Positions 55,945-64,000 of a stretch of DNA of 64,000 nucleotides are shown in pieces; the first letter of the stretch is position 1, and each line of letters starts with the position of its first letter. The position numbers and the translations under genes are program-made. The notes beneath the pieces are model-generated. The model made no database searches. It was not told the DNA's origin and was given only the letters and a program-made list of their open reading frames with translations. The DNA comes from Sycon ciliatum (taxonomy: Eukaryota > Porifera > Calcarea > Leucosolenida > Sycettidae), in assembly GCF_964019385.1 (NCBI RefSeq), contig NC_088643.1, forward strand, positions 3,394,804 to 3,458,803, written 5' to 3'.

Positions 55945-56996
55945 TGGCCGTTTCCCAAAGGCCCTCTCCTCGAGCCATCGTATCCTCCGCGCCCCGTCTG
56001 CGCTTCACGAGGACATTGGGCTGCCCTGTGGCCCGGTTCACCACAGTTCCAACAAGTGAACATCTTCACTCGTCGAGCGGGCTCCTGATCCCGAGTTCTT
56101 CCTCGGCCTCGCCCTCCTTGACCACTTGGAGCATCACGCCTCTCCAGTAGTTGGTCGAGCGTCCTCACCAGGCTGCTCAAGGTACGCTCGAGGACGTCCG
56201 TCTGTCCTCTCGCTGGAGCCTCAGCAACATCCACAGCGGCCGTCACCAACTGTGTTTGCGGGCTCTCTCCGTAGGGGCCCACCAGCCTCTGCGGAGCTTC
56301 GCTTGGCAAGTCAACACTTCGCCAAACCTTTTCCAGGTGCAGCGCCATCTCTAATGCCGCCTGCACCGTCGCCGGAGGATTCTCCTGCAGCCTCACTCTC
56401 AAGGCCACGGGAGATACCGCCTCGATGAACTGGTCCCTCACCAGCTCATCCTGTAACCCACCCGGCATGTTGGGGTACGCCCGCACCACCAGCCGACGCA
56501 GATCATCCGCCAGATGCGCTAAATCCTCACCGGATTTACGCCTCCTCGTGCGGAATTGAGCCTTAAATTGCCGCTCATTAGCAGGTGGTGCGAACCTTCG
56601 CTCAAGGTCCGCACTCACATGCTGCCATACGGCCCGTCTTGCAGCCGGTATAGTAGCCAAAAAGCGTTGCGCCCCACCTCTGAGGCGTACCGCTAAGTAC
56701 TGCGCTTTCTGCGGGTCATTCCACCCGTTCACCTGCGCGCACTGATCGAAGTACTGGTTATACTCCACCCAGTCTCCGGAACCATCGTAGGCCTCGGGCA
56801 TCACCGCAGGCCTCCCGAAGGCTGGAGCAACTGGCGCTCCTCCAGCACCAGCTACCGCTCCCCCTGCTGCAGCCATCACTGCACCAGGGCCACCCACCGC
56901 AGCAGCACCACCAGCTACTAACGGTTGATGAACATTTGCAGCAGGCGCATTCACACCTCTGCCTTGTTGTTGCTGTTGCTGAGCCATCGTCAACAC
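55941..56996 (-). CDS. gag: Gag structural protein of the Ty3/gypsy element
   Basis: 351 aa, ATG at 56996, stop TGA at 55943-55941. The N-terminus is Gln- then Ala/Gly-rich. The middle has the retrotransposon capsid pattern (WVEYNQYFDQCAQVNGW, YLAVRLRGGAQRFL, FKAQFRTRRRKSGEDLA, PNMPGGLQDELVRDQFIEAV). A CCHC zinc knuckle (CWNCGEPGHRAAQC, residues 315-328) lies near the end. It forms the virus-like particle in which reverse transcription occurs. It overlaps pol by 4 nt. Confidence 0.93.
   Translation of the reverse strand: MLTMAQQQQQQGRGVNAPAANVHQPLVAGGAAAVGGPGAVMAAAGGAVAGAGGAPVAPAFGRPAVMPEAYDGSGDWVEYNQYFDQCAQVNGWNDPQKAQYLAVRLRGGAQRFLATIPAARRAVWQHVSADLERRFAPPANERQFKAQFRTRRRKSGEDLAHLADDLRRLVVRAYPNMPGGLQDELVRDQFIEAVSPVALRVRLQENPPATVQAALEMALHLEKVWRSVDLPSEAPQRLVGPYGESPQTQLVTAAVDVAEAPARGQTDVLERTLSSLVRTLDQLLERRDAPSGQGGRGRGRTRDQEPARRVKMFTCWNCGEPGHRAAQCPREAQTGRGGYDGSRRGPLGNGQ
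55950..55956 (-). promoter_or_regulatory. Putative -1 ribosomal frameshift heptamer GGGAAAC
   Basis: On the element's sense strand, G GGA AAC lies in the gag frame 6 nt before the gag stop, exactly the X-XXY-YYZ form of -1 slippery sites. A -1 step there enters the pol frame. A GC-rich inverted motif (GGCCA ... TGGCC) follows directly and could form the stimulatory stem. Confidence 0.75.
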
Positions 56997-57751
56997 AGCA
57001 AAAGAACGAGCAAAGTAGACAAATAGTGCTAGCAGGACGACTGATCCGCGAAGAACTCAGTCCTCTTCGCCTCAGCTCGCCTGATATACTCAGCCACGCC
57101 GCTGCCGTCCGATCACGGCCCGCGCGCGCCTACGAGTGCACACCCCAATTGCACGTGGGCACAGCGTACTCAACCACTGTAACCCTGACCGCCGTGTGAA
57201 CATGCCAAGCGACCACCGTCGCATCAGGTTTCCCGATCCCACGCCTGACTCGCGACATCTCGCGGAGCCTCGTGCGCCATCCGGATTCCCGCTCATCACA
57301 CACTTAGCCTAGCCGACCAGTGCAAGCCGCATCATGCATGCCTCTCAACATCATGCCATGATTCCTCGCGCACAAGGCCGCCAATAGTTCACCCTAATCA
57401 CTCCGGCTGGCATCCCAGCTTGAGGACTAGACCAAACAGACCAGAGTGGTACGACACATCCATACCCCTCCTTTTGAACTGTATGCCCATCATGCAGCAT
57501 GCAATTCTCATCACAAAAGGCAGCTCAGTCATCACTGCGCCATGCCTATCGAGCACAACAGAGAACAAACCTCTTTATTCCCTGGTGGAGGCCAGTTCCC
57601 GCACCCACAACAACACAACCAGTAGTGAGGCAGGATACATTGAACATCTTCAATATACTTAGACTGCGCTTGCACCGTCTACAAGCGCCTGGCCGAGATC
57701 TTCGCGCCTCTTCTAGGAATGGTGAACTTTGTTGCCTCGTTCTTGCCAGCC

Positions 57752-57769
57752 ATCCTGGTCACAGCACCA
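57752..57769 (-). promoter_or_regulatory. Primer binding site, tRNA-Ser-like
   Basis: Two bases inside the 5' LTR the + strand reads ATCCTGGTCACAGCACCA, i.e. the 3' end of a tRNA with CCA. The GTCACAG-like acceptor half pairs with a GCTGTGA 5' end, as found in animal serine tRNAs. The tRNA identity is from memory of acceptor stems and is not checked. Confidence 0.6.
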
Positions 57770-57771
57770 CT

Positions 57772-58567
57772 TGTGATAACCCGCTCGGACAGCGTTCCGG
57801 TTAGTCTCGCCCATGGCTGTGTCGTCTCTAACCCTCGGAACGTTTTGTGACAAGTATAGTCACGGCTGGCATAACGCAACTTCACCCAGTCCTAACCCAA
57901 CACACACATAACCAACTGATCTCGTCAGAGCAGAGAATATGTTCCTGTTTGGAAGAAGAGCACCGAAAGAACCTCTCGCTAAAAGCAGCAGCATGCCATG
58001 ATATAACACATCGTAGAAAACAGCAAGCAGCGGCAGTAGCGATAGTACTTGCTAAACATGCAGCTGAACTGCAACTTTGTCCGCTGCGCGGAACGGCGAT
58101 CGGACACGCACACGCACACACGCACACGCACAGGTCTGCGTGATCTAGAAGCGGCTGTCATCATAAGATACGCAAAGTGTGAAAGGGTATTAGAACGGGG
58201 CAAGCCTAGACCCGGCGTCTGGACCGCAACATGTACTTGATTAAAAGCATAGCCAGTCAATGGTCAAGCAGGTGCAATCACGCACATCCACACCTAGCGT
58301 ACTACTACTATAAAGCGAATTCATAACTACAGGTACATTGCACTGTCTACTGCAAATGCACAGTCGTGCGCTTCATCTATTGACAGCAGCAAAACCTATC
58401 ATTTTACAGTCTCACTGGGTAGGTGACCTCGCCGGCACACACCGTATATTATATTGTATAATAACTGTTCCAACTACGGTCCGGAAGACACAGTGTGTCC
58501 ACGTTCTACGCACAGTAGCTATCAGCAGTAGTTAAAAGTTACAAGCCCTCACTCTCGGGCTATGACA
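57772..58567 (-). repeat. 5' LTR of the Ty3/gypsy element
   Basis: 796 bp, same sequence as 50866-51661 by eye. It should contain the element's promoter; no TATA box was singled out. Confidence 0.95.
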
Positions 58568-58571
58568 TTCC

Positions 58572-58940
58572 CAAAACTCAGCCGGGAGTGGCCCCTAAAA
58601 ATGCCTACTGTAGATCTACATGTACATGTACATACAGCACTTTTTTTTTGAAAAATACCGGCACACAACTTAACTCACCGGAAGGCACATGGCCCATGGC
58701 ATGGGGTGAGACGGGGGGGGGGGGGAGATTGGTGCTGGTGCCGTGGTGGGCATACCATGCTCAACCGACCAGAGGTCTCGACAGCTTCGAATGGCAGGGG
58801 CACCATCAGAACGGGGCGAAATGAAAGATTAGAATAGAGAGGACGGCCTAATATGACACACACATGTATTGTACATGTACATGATATAACCTAATACTGG
58901 TTAAAAACCAGTATTAGATAAACTGTGTTATAGTTCACGC
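58572..58940. other. Spacer between LTR element and palindrome
   Basis: No gene. Contains a G run at ~58713-58725, an ACATGTACATGTACAT-type stretch, and a small perfect hairpin at ~58890-58916 (CTAATACTGGTT with its complement). Confidence 0.5.
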
Positions 58941-60035
58941 AATTGTTAGATTGACAGCATGAAACAAGGTGGAGGACACTGTGTTCGGAAACAGTGACCT
59001 TACTACAACCTTCCGCGGTTGGCAGAGCCCCAGTCCCTGCGGACCATTTGAACCATATGGCCCTATTATGGGTATCGCACCCGGTTCTGACCCTCATTAT
59101 ACTAGGGGGTTAGGAGACTACTCCTGATGTCGTCTTGTTTTCTTCGCTCTTTTCTTTCACTTGTATAAAGACTTCTTTTTCTTTTTTCTTCCAACTTCTG
59201 CCCATGGCGTCCTTCTCTCAGCTCGTCAACTGTCAACAGTTGTTTTGTCATCACCATGACACTGTTGCGAGAAGGTGCTCTCTGTAGACGGGGTTGGTGA
59301 TGTCCCGACGTGGCCATGGGTAGGCCTTCACCACGTCGGAACATATGGACGTAACTAACAAAACTGCATGATCAAATTGAGGCACTTGTAGTTGTTTAGG
59401 TTTGTAGATGAAATTCAAGTTTTTTTCGACAGTTCAAGTTTACGTGACGCCATCAACAACATATGAGCTATTTCCAAGCGGTATTGTCTTTTGATGAAGG
59501 TAACCAACGTGTAGCAAAATTGAAGCAGTTGCTCAGGTTTGTAGATGAAATTCAAGTTTTCTTGACCAGTACTAGTTTGCGTGGCAGCATCAACAGCAGG
59601 CAGGCTAACGAGTGGAGGTAACCAACGTGTAGCCGGGGTGTTCCGACGTGGTGAAGGCCTACCCATGGCCACGTCGGGACATCACCAACCCCGTCTACAG
59701 AGAGCAACTTCTCGCGACAGTGTCATGGTGATGACAAAAGAAACTGTTGACAGTTGACGAGCTGAGAGAAGGACGCCATGGGCAGAAGTAAGTTGGAAGA
59801 AAAAAGAAAAAGAAGTCTTTATACAAGTTAAAGAAAAGAGCGAAGAAAACTAGACGACATCAGGAGTAGTCTCCTAACCCCCTAGCATAATGAGGGTCAG
59901 AACCGGGTGCGATACCCATATGGTTCAAATGGTCCGCAGGGACCGGGGCTCTGCCAACCGCGGAAGGTTGTAGTAAGGTCACTGTTTCCGAACACAGTGT
60001 CCTCCACCTTGTTTCATGCTGTCAATCTAACAATT
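58941..60035. repeat. 1.1-kb inverted repeat with ~400-bp arms
   Basis: Left arm 58941-59343 and right arm 59639-60035 are reverse complements with only scattered mismatches (e.g. at 59150-59160 versus its partner). The 295-bp spacer contains a tandem pair of ~120-bp units with GTAGATGAAATTCAAGTTTT. Each arm, read outward from the centre, starts 'ttccgacgtggtgaaggcct' and ends near 'caatctaacaatt'. The arm contains AAGAAAAAGAAGTC-type purine tracts and a short Arg/Lys-rich frame in the left arm only. Class unknown; a foldback transposon or inverted insertion is possible. Confidence 0.9.
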
Positions 60036-60154
60036 ATGTATTGTACATGTAGCAGAAACTAATAAAGATGATGGGAGTGACGAAAAGTGTCAAATGAAGG
60101 GCACCATGATAATAAGGCGGTTAGAAGTGGAATGTAGCTACTTGTACTCAGTTT

Positions 60155-60296
60155 GGTTTGAGGGAAAGACGCAAACGAGAAGAGTCTGAAGAAAAAATTG
60201 ACTGTCACCACCAGGCACGAGGACTCGAACCAGGGACCCTTGCTTGAAGCCAGGCTATGCTCTAACCACTGAGCTACATGTATGGTGAAGTCGTAC
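60155..60296 (-). mobile_element. tRNA-derived SINE, uninterrupted copy
   Basis: On the - strand: GTAGCTCAGTGGTTAGAGC (A-box region), then GGTTCGAGTCC (B-box), then the body GGTGGTGACAGTCAATTTTT ... GTCTTTCCCTCAAACC. It is the same family as the interrupted copy at 16706-17310 and the 3' fragment at ~35838-35880. The anticodon arm is present, but the tRNA acceptor stem is lost. Confidence 0.82.
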
Positions 60297-60493
60297 TCAG
60301 AATTGGCGGGTGAAGAATTTGGTTTGGGGTAGAAGTGCAGGCATGATCCCGGACGGGTCGTCGGTTGCCCAATGCCAGGCAGACTGCCGAAGGGGATGGT
60401 CGTCGACCTTCTTCTTGAAGAATGAAGGTGATTGACTTCTGGGAGTAGTGAGCAGCACTGAGGATAGAGGCTGGGTGGTAATCAATCCAGGTT

Positions 60494-60907
60494 TCAATCA
60501 TGAGTGGGGGAAAGGCCGAATGTGGAGCTGTCTTTCAGTTTGCCAGCTGGAAAGGGTGATGGCTCGCGAGTTGCGTGCGGACGCTGGCCCCAGTGTTGGG
60601 CTGGGGCTGGAGCTGGGGCGGGGAGGAGGAGGGCTATGATCATGGCAGGGCCAGTCAGGTAGTGGGGCTTGAAGAGGTATATGTACAAGTAGTAGAGTGC
60701 AGCAACAAATAGTTGGACGGATGTCCAGAGTAGGGAGGCAACAGCTAACCATCTATCACTCACGACAGGAACTGAGTGCCCTATGTCATCCTCCATGTTT
60801 CTAGCGCTGGAACGCCCTGCCACCGGTGCTGCGGATGATATCTGCATACCGTCAATTTCGCATGGAGTGTACTCCCCACACCCAAGCATGATCTCTATGT
60901 CTCCCAC
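60494..60907 (-). CDS. Unassigned ORF with one predicted membrane segment
   Basis: 137 codons, ATG at 60907. The N-terminus (MGDIEIMLGCGEYTPCEIDG) looks soluble. Residues ~52-76 (WLAVASLLWTSVQLFVAALY and on) form a hydrophobic helix, then comes a Pro/Ala repeat (PAPAPAPA). Another frame downstream (to ~60297) is also open. No family recognised. It could be an intron-poor gene, the first exon of one, or a decayed retrogene; CTGT microsatellites lie directly upstream. Confidence 0.35.
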   Translation of the reverse strand: MGDIEIMLGCGEYTPCEIDGMQISSAAPVAGRSSARNMEDDIGHSVPVVSDRWLAVASLLWTSVQLFVAALYYLYIYLFKPHYLTGPAMIIALLLPAPAPAPAQHWGQRPHATREPSPFPAGKLKDSSTFGLSPTHD

Positions 60908-60924
60908 ACTGCTTGTCTGTCTGT

Positions 60925-61110
60925 CTTTTTGCTTTCCAGTCTGTCTCTGTCGGTCTGTCAGTCTGTCTGTCTCTCTATCTCTCTGTCTCTATGTCTCTCT
61001 CTCTATCTCCATCTCTCTCAGTCTCTGTCTGTCTGTCTGTCTGTTTTTCTGTCTGTATGTCGGTCGGTCTGTCGGTCTGTCTGTCTGTCTGTCTGTCTCT
61101 CTGCCTCTCT
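60925..61110. repeat. (CTGT)n / (CTCT)n microsatellite block
   Basis: Imperfect tetranucleotide repeats of CTGT with CTCT and CGGT variants, about 180 bp. They create the Leu/Ser/Val-Cys-rich frames on both strands here. Confidence 0.92.
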
Positions 61111-61162
61111 CTCTTCCCAGTTCGCAAGGCTGGGCGGGGTTGTGAGCAGGCTATTTTTTAAT

Positions 61163-61429
61163 ACCGCAATCAATAAGACGAGCTGAATTGACATGTGTAT
61201 CCTATGGTCCGTATTTATTCGCACAGTGTCAAACGATGGAAACAATGTGCAGTAAAACGATGGAAGAAGGAAGAGCGTTGTACGAAAACTTGTTAGAATC
61301 ATAAGTACTGTCTTCTTCACTGTTTCTTCATTCTTCCTTTGTTTTGCTGCACATTGTTTCCATCGTTCGGCACTGCACAAATAAATACGGTATATACATG
61401 TCGACTCAGCTCGTCTTATTGATTGCGGT
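61163..61429. mobile_element. Foldback MITE
   Basis: The ends are ACCGCAATCAATAAGACGAG and its complement at 61410-61429, and further matching stretches follow inside (AACGATGGAAACAATGTGCA with its complement at ~61351-61370; AATACGG with CCGTATT). 267 bp, non-coding. Confidence 0.8.
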
Positions 61430-61614
61430 TTAAAATTGTTGTCTTTTCTTATTTGCTACTCGGATAGTGAGCCAATAATACATTTTTAAATGTAAAAAGG
61501 AAAGGCACATACACGTATGGACAGTGGACACAAGTTTAAAAGAGTAACCGTCCACCGAGTTGGAAGACTGTTGGTTAGCGCTTCGGAGATGTGTTGGAGG
61601 CTTGGAGCTAGGTA

Positions 61615-61861
61615 CACTCATACCTCGGTTATCCGGACCCCGAAGTTACGGGCACTTCGGTCTACCGGGCACTATTTGGGCGAATTTCAGGGGAAATATT
61701 ACTACTCTTTTGTCACTTTTCGTAGAAATATTGACGTCATATGCCATATCGATGGCCTTTTCCCCATCAAGATGTACATGTATATGATTCGGAGTTACGG
61801 ACATTTCAAAGTTACGGGCAGTGCAAGGTCCCGGACTGCCCGGATAAACGAGGTGTGAGTG
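61615..61861. mobile_element. TA-flanked MITE, family B (copy 2)
   Basis: The ends are CACTCATACCTCGGTTATCC and complement CACTCACACCTCGTTTATCC. TA flanks both sides (61613-61614, 61862-61863). It shares the interior with the copy at 18185-18411. 247 bp. The TIRs here are better preserved than in copy 1. Confidence 0.85.
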
Positions 61862-61863
61862 TA

Positions 61864-63652
61864 TCCGCAGGGCGTCGAATGTCTCAGTACTCTGTCAGTT
61901 TTGTGCCTAGTTGTTGCACTTTCTGACTGTATATAGTATCTACATTGTAGTCACAGTGGTGGACAGTTACTCTTAGCAAGTATCCATACCGGTATGTCCC
62001 TTTTCTTCAAGTTCTTATTATTTCCTATTATTTCTGCTTTCATCTCATTACAAATTTTCTGTGCATTTTTTCATTATCTACGCATAAAATCTAGACAGAC
62101 AACCTGCTTGTTAAAATCATTCATCTGCTTTCAGGCGTATAACTCTGTTGTAGACATAATTATCAGTCTCAGTCTTTTATTAGAGTTAGTTGTGTAACTA
62201 ATACTTGTACTTACTCTCTCCCCATCTATCCATCTATCTAACCATCATGGACTCTTGATGGCACTACACGTTGTTCGTGGATCGAAAAATTTATTATAAA
62301 TGACACGTCTCTAGCTAGTAGTAGTACCAGTACATGTACATGGAGTAGATCTACAAACATGCCAGAATGATGTGATGTTGACGTCCCATTAGTTACTGTT
62401 TGTATGCATGCAAAGCCCGTCTCCATCCTGTTTTATGTCGCACGCTCTAGTGTGATCCGTAGTATTATATGCCAGCTATGCAACTAATTACTTCACTTGC
62501 ACCAGTATCAGCTGGGTTTTGTGTGCATGCACTATTCCTAACTAAAATAAGTGGATGAATCCATGATCACAGGTACAACACGGTACACTTCGTGGCAAGA
62601 GAGTCGAGTTGGCTACACAGACTGACTCCTACTACTAGTACTACAGTACAGTAGATTCCGGCTGTTCGACATGACGAAAGCCAGGCCGATATGATACGTT
62701 TCCAATGACTATGTTACAATATGTGGCCGACATCTTGGCACTTGGGGCTTACCCGACGTTTCATTCACTTCGATCAGCAAGTCGTAAATATAGTATTTTA
62801 GGACTGTTTGGAAAGCAGAACACTTTTTTTGAGTTTGTCCTACTTACTCCATTTGGTCGGAGCGCTCATCCTCAGTCTTAGCTATAAACAATAGAGAAGT
62901 TCTGCATTTTTGGAATTTCGGAATATTTTTTCGACTACAGGTACTGGGTCCGAGAGTCGGAGAAGCAATCGAACTGTTACTTGTACTTTTCAGAAATAAA
63001 AGTTCGACAGAAAGAAGCAGTCCAGTGGAAAGGTATTTTCGGCTTCAGTCGAAAAAATATTCCAAAATTCGAAATTACTATCCATCGGTTTGAGGGAGTG
63101 AACATGACTAATCAACACCGGGGTAAAGATGAATTTTTTTTCTCCCACCTCCCAACCCGGCAAAGATGAATAATTTGATCTGAGGTCACGATCTGGCCAC
63201 TTGTCATTGGAAGGGAACACATCTCATTCGTCATTGAAGGGAACACATCTCGACACACACTCTGTCCTCACGCGCATGGCCGAACCAGCCGCAAATAAAA
63301 ACAAACCGTATTTCTGATTAGGATACAAAATCTGAGCACGCGCACACACACACATGGTTTTTGCATAAATAAGAAAATTTACTCAATCGAAAAAATATTT
63401 TAGAGTGAAATCAAGGAAACTGGAGGGGGGGGGGTATGTACAAAATTGCCACCACCAGGGCAGACGAAATCACTGCTTCAAGTGACAGGCTGAGAGCAAT
63501 TCAAAGTACAAGATGTACTAGCACACCATTGCAAGCCGTACAAGACAGCAATAATCACGTCTGTTGTGGCGAAGAGCGTATACACTCCTCCGAAAGGATC
63601 AGTCTTCAAACATGTTTCAAACACGATCATAGTGTACTGACATAGGCAGTCA
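61864..63652. other. Intergenic, no gene seen
   Basis: AT-rich DNA. A foldback at 62914-63075 has arms AATTTCGGAATATTTTTTCG and its near complement. A G-run lies at 63424-63434. A small open frame with ATG at 63678 followed by a GTAAGT donor is too short to judge. The rest holds no recognisable coding or repeat structure. Confidence 0.45.
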
Positions 63653-63658
63653 TTTATT
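63653..63658 (-). promoter_or_regulatory. Poly(A) signal AATAAA of the right-edge gene
   Basis: AATAAA on the - strand about 115 nt downstream of the stop codon of the partial gene at 63774-64000, a normal spacing for a short 3'UTR. Confidence 0.5.
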
Positions 63659-63773
63659 TCCAGTCTGGAAAGCTTACAAAATGGATCATCTCCAGGATAG
63701 ACTCAATGGTAAGTTACATGGCTTGCTTGGCCCGCATACTAGTACTTTGCTGGCACACTTATCACACGGATTA

Positions 63774-64000
63774 CTAGACGCCGGACCTGCCAAGCAGCGC
63801 TTCAGTATCCAAACAGGTCTCTTCATCTTCTATGAGCTCGTCCGCCGTGACCGCGCTCTTCAGGTGCGAGACAATGTAAGCGACGTGGGACTTCTCCCGG
63901 GCGGCAGCGCTCGGACCGGGGGGAGCACCCACGCTGCCGTTTCTACCGCCACCGCCGGCCCTACCTGTGCCTGTGACGGAACTGGGCGATGTTGGCGGTG
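63774..64000 (-). CDS. C-terminal exon of an unidentified gene (partial)
   Basis: An open frame enters from the right window edge and runs 75 codons to TAG at 63776-63774. It reads Pro/Ser/Thr then Gly/Ala/Pro-rich low complexity (GRAGGGGRNGSVGAPPGPSA), then a well-structured, charged end (AAREKSHVAYIVSHLKSAV, DELIEDEETCLDTEALLG). The sharp shift to high GC and codon-like composition, plus an AATAAA downstream, support a real terminal coding exon. It has no start within the window. Family not recognised; acidic helical tail. Confidence 0.6.
   Translation of the reverse strand, partial: PPTSPSSVTGTGRAGGGGRNGSVGAPPGPSAAAREKSHVAYIVSHLKSAVTADELIEDEETCLDTEALLGRSGV

Larger units (their letters stand above)
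50866..58567 (-). mobile_element. Complete Ty3/gypsy LTR retrotransposon
   Basis: A 7,702-bp element on the - strand: 5' LTR 57772-58567, tRNA-Ser-like primer site, gag, pol (PR-RT-RNaseH-INT), polypurine tract, 3' LTR 50866-51661. Both LTRs are 796 bp, start TG, end CA, and show no difference on visual comparison. The 4-bp repeat TTCC flanks the element (50862-50865, 58568-58571). RT-RNaseH before integrase defines Ty3/gypsy. No envelope frame is present. All parts look intact, so this copy may be able to transpose. Confidence 0.95.

Noticed and set aside
50866..58567. Endogenous retrovirus with envelope gene
   Set aside because: No open frame lies between pol and the 3' LTR; only ~50 bp separate them, so env is absent.
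60235..60290. tRNA gene on the - strand
   Set aside because: A- and B-box are present, but the acceptor stem is absent and the same body occurs at 17.2 kb; it is a SINE.

Overview
This window is nuclear DNA of an animal, most likely an invertebrate. The evidence is two spliced, conserved metazoan-type genes (NEDD8 and a phospholipase C gamma with two SH2 domains and an SH3 domain), GT-AG introns, very many microsatellites, and several classes of eukaryotic transposon. I cannot name the species. An early-branching animal such as a sponge would fit, but nothing seen here proves it.

Layout. Positions 1-5.3 kb are transposon debris: two related inverted-repeat elements (49-432 and 2989-3401), a TA-flanked pogo/Tc1-like element (2970-5306), and a 5'-truncated LINE inside it. 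The NEDD8 gene lies on the + strand at 7563-11470 (six coding exons, 79 aa). A candidate orphan exon pair follows at 11.8-12.6 kb. The PLCG gene fills 13992-47354 on the - strand. I could chain 32 coding exons with consistent splice phases into a 1,328-aa protein: PH, EF hands, PLC-X, split PH, SH2, SH2, SH3, split PH, PLC-Y, C2 and a novel tail. NEDD8 and PLCG converge tail to tail. The PLCG introns hold a 1-kb minisatellite, nested hAT elements, a PIF/Harbinger-like MITE, TA-flanked MITEs, tRNA-derived SINEs and foldback elements.

Positions 49.1-58.6 kb hold a 5'-truncated CR1/L2-type LINE (- strand). Next to it is a complete, apparently young Ty3/gypsy retrotransposon (50866-58567, - strand) with two LTRs of equal length that look identical, intact gag and pol, a tRNA-Ser-like primer site and a GGGAAAC slippery heptamer at the gag/pol junction. 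Positions 58.9-60.0 kb form a very large inverted repeat with ~400-bp arms. The rest contains a SINE, an unassigned 137-aa ORF with a membrane segment, more MITEs and, at the right edge, the C-terminal coding exon of an unidentified gene on the - strand.

No prokaryotic-style system, CRISPR array, rRNA or authentic tRNA gene is present. NEDD8 (ubiquitin-like modifier of cullins) and PLCG (tyrosine-kinase-activated lipase making IP3 and diacylglycerol) are functionally unrelated neighbours. The most unusual material is the well-dated series of nested transposon insertions, the intact LTR element, the long palindrome and the intron architecture of PLCG.
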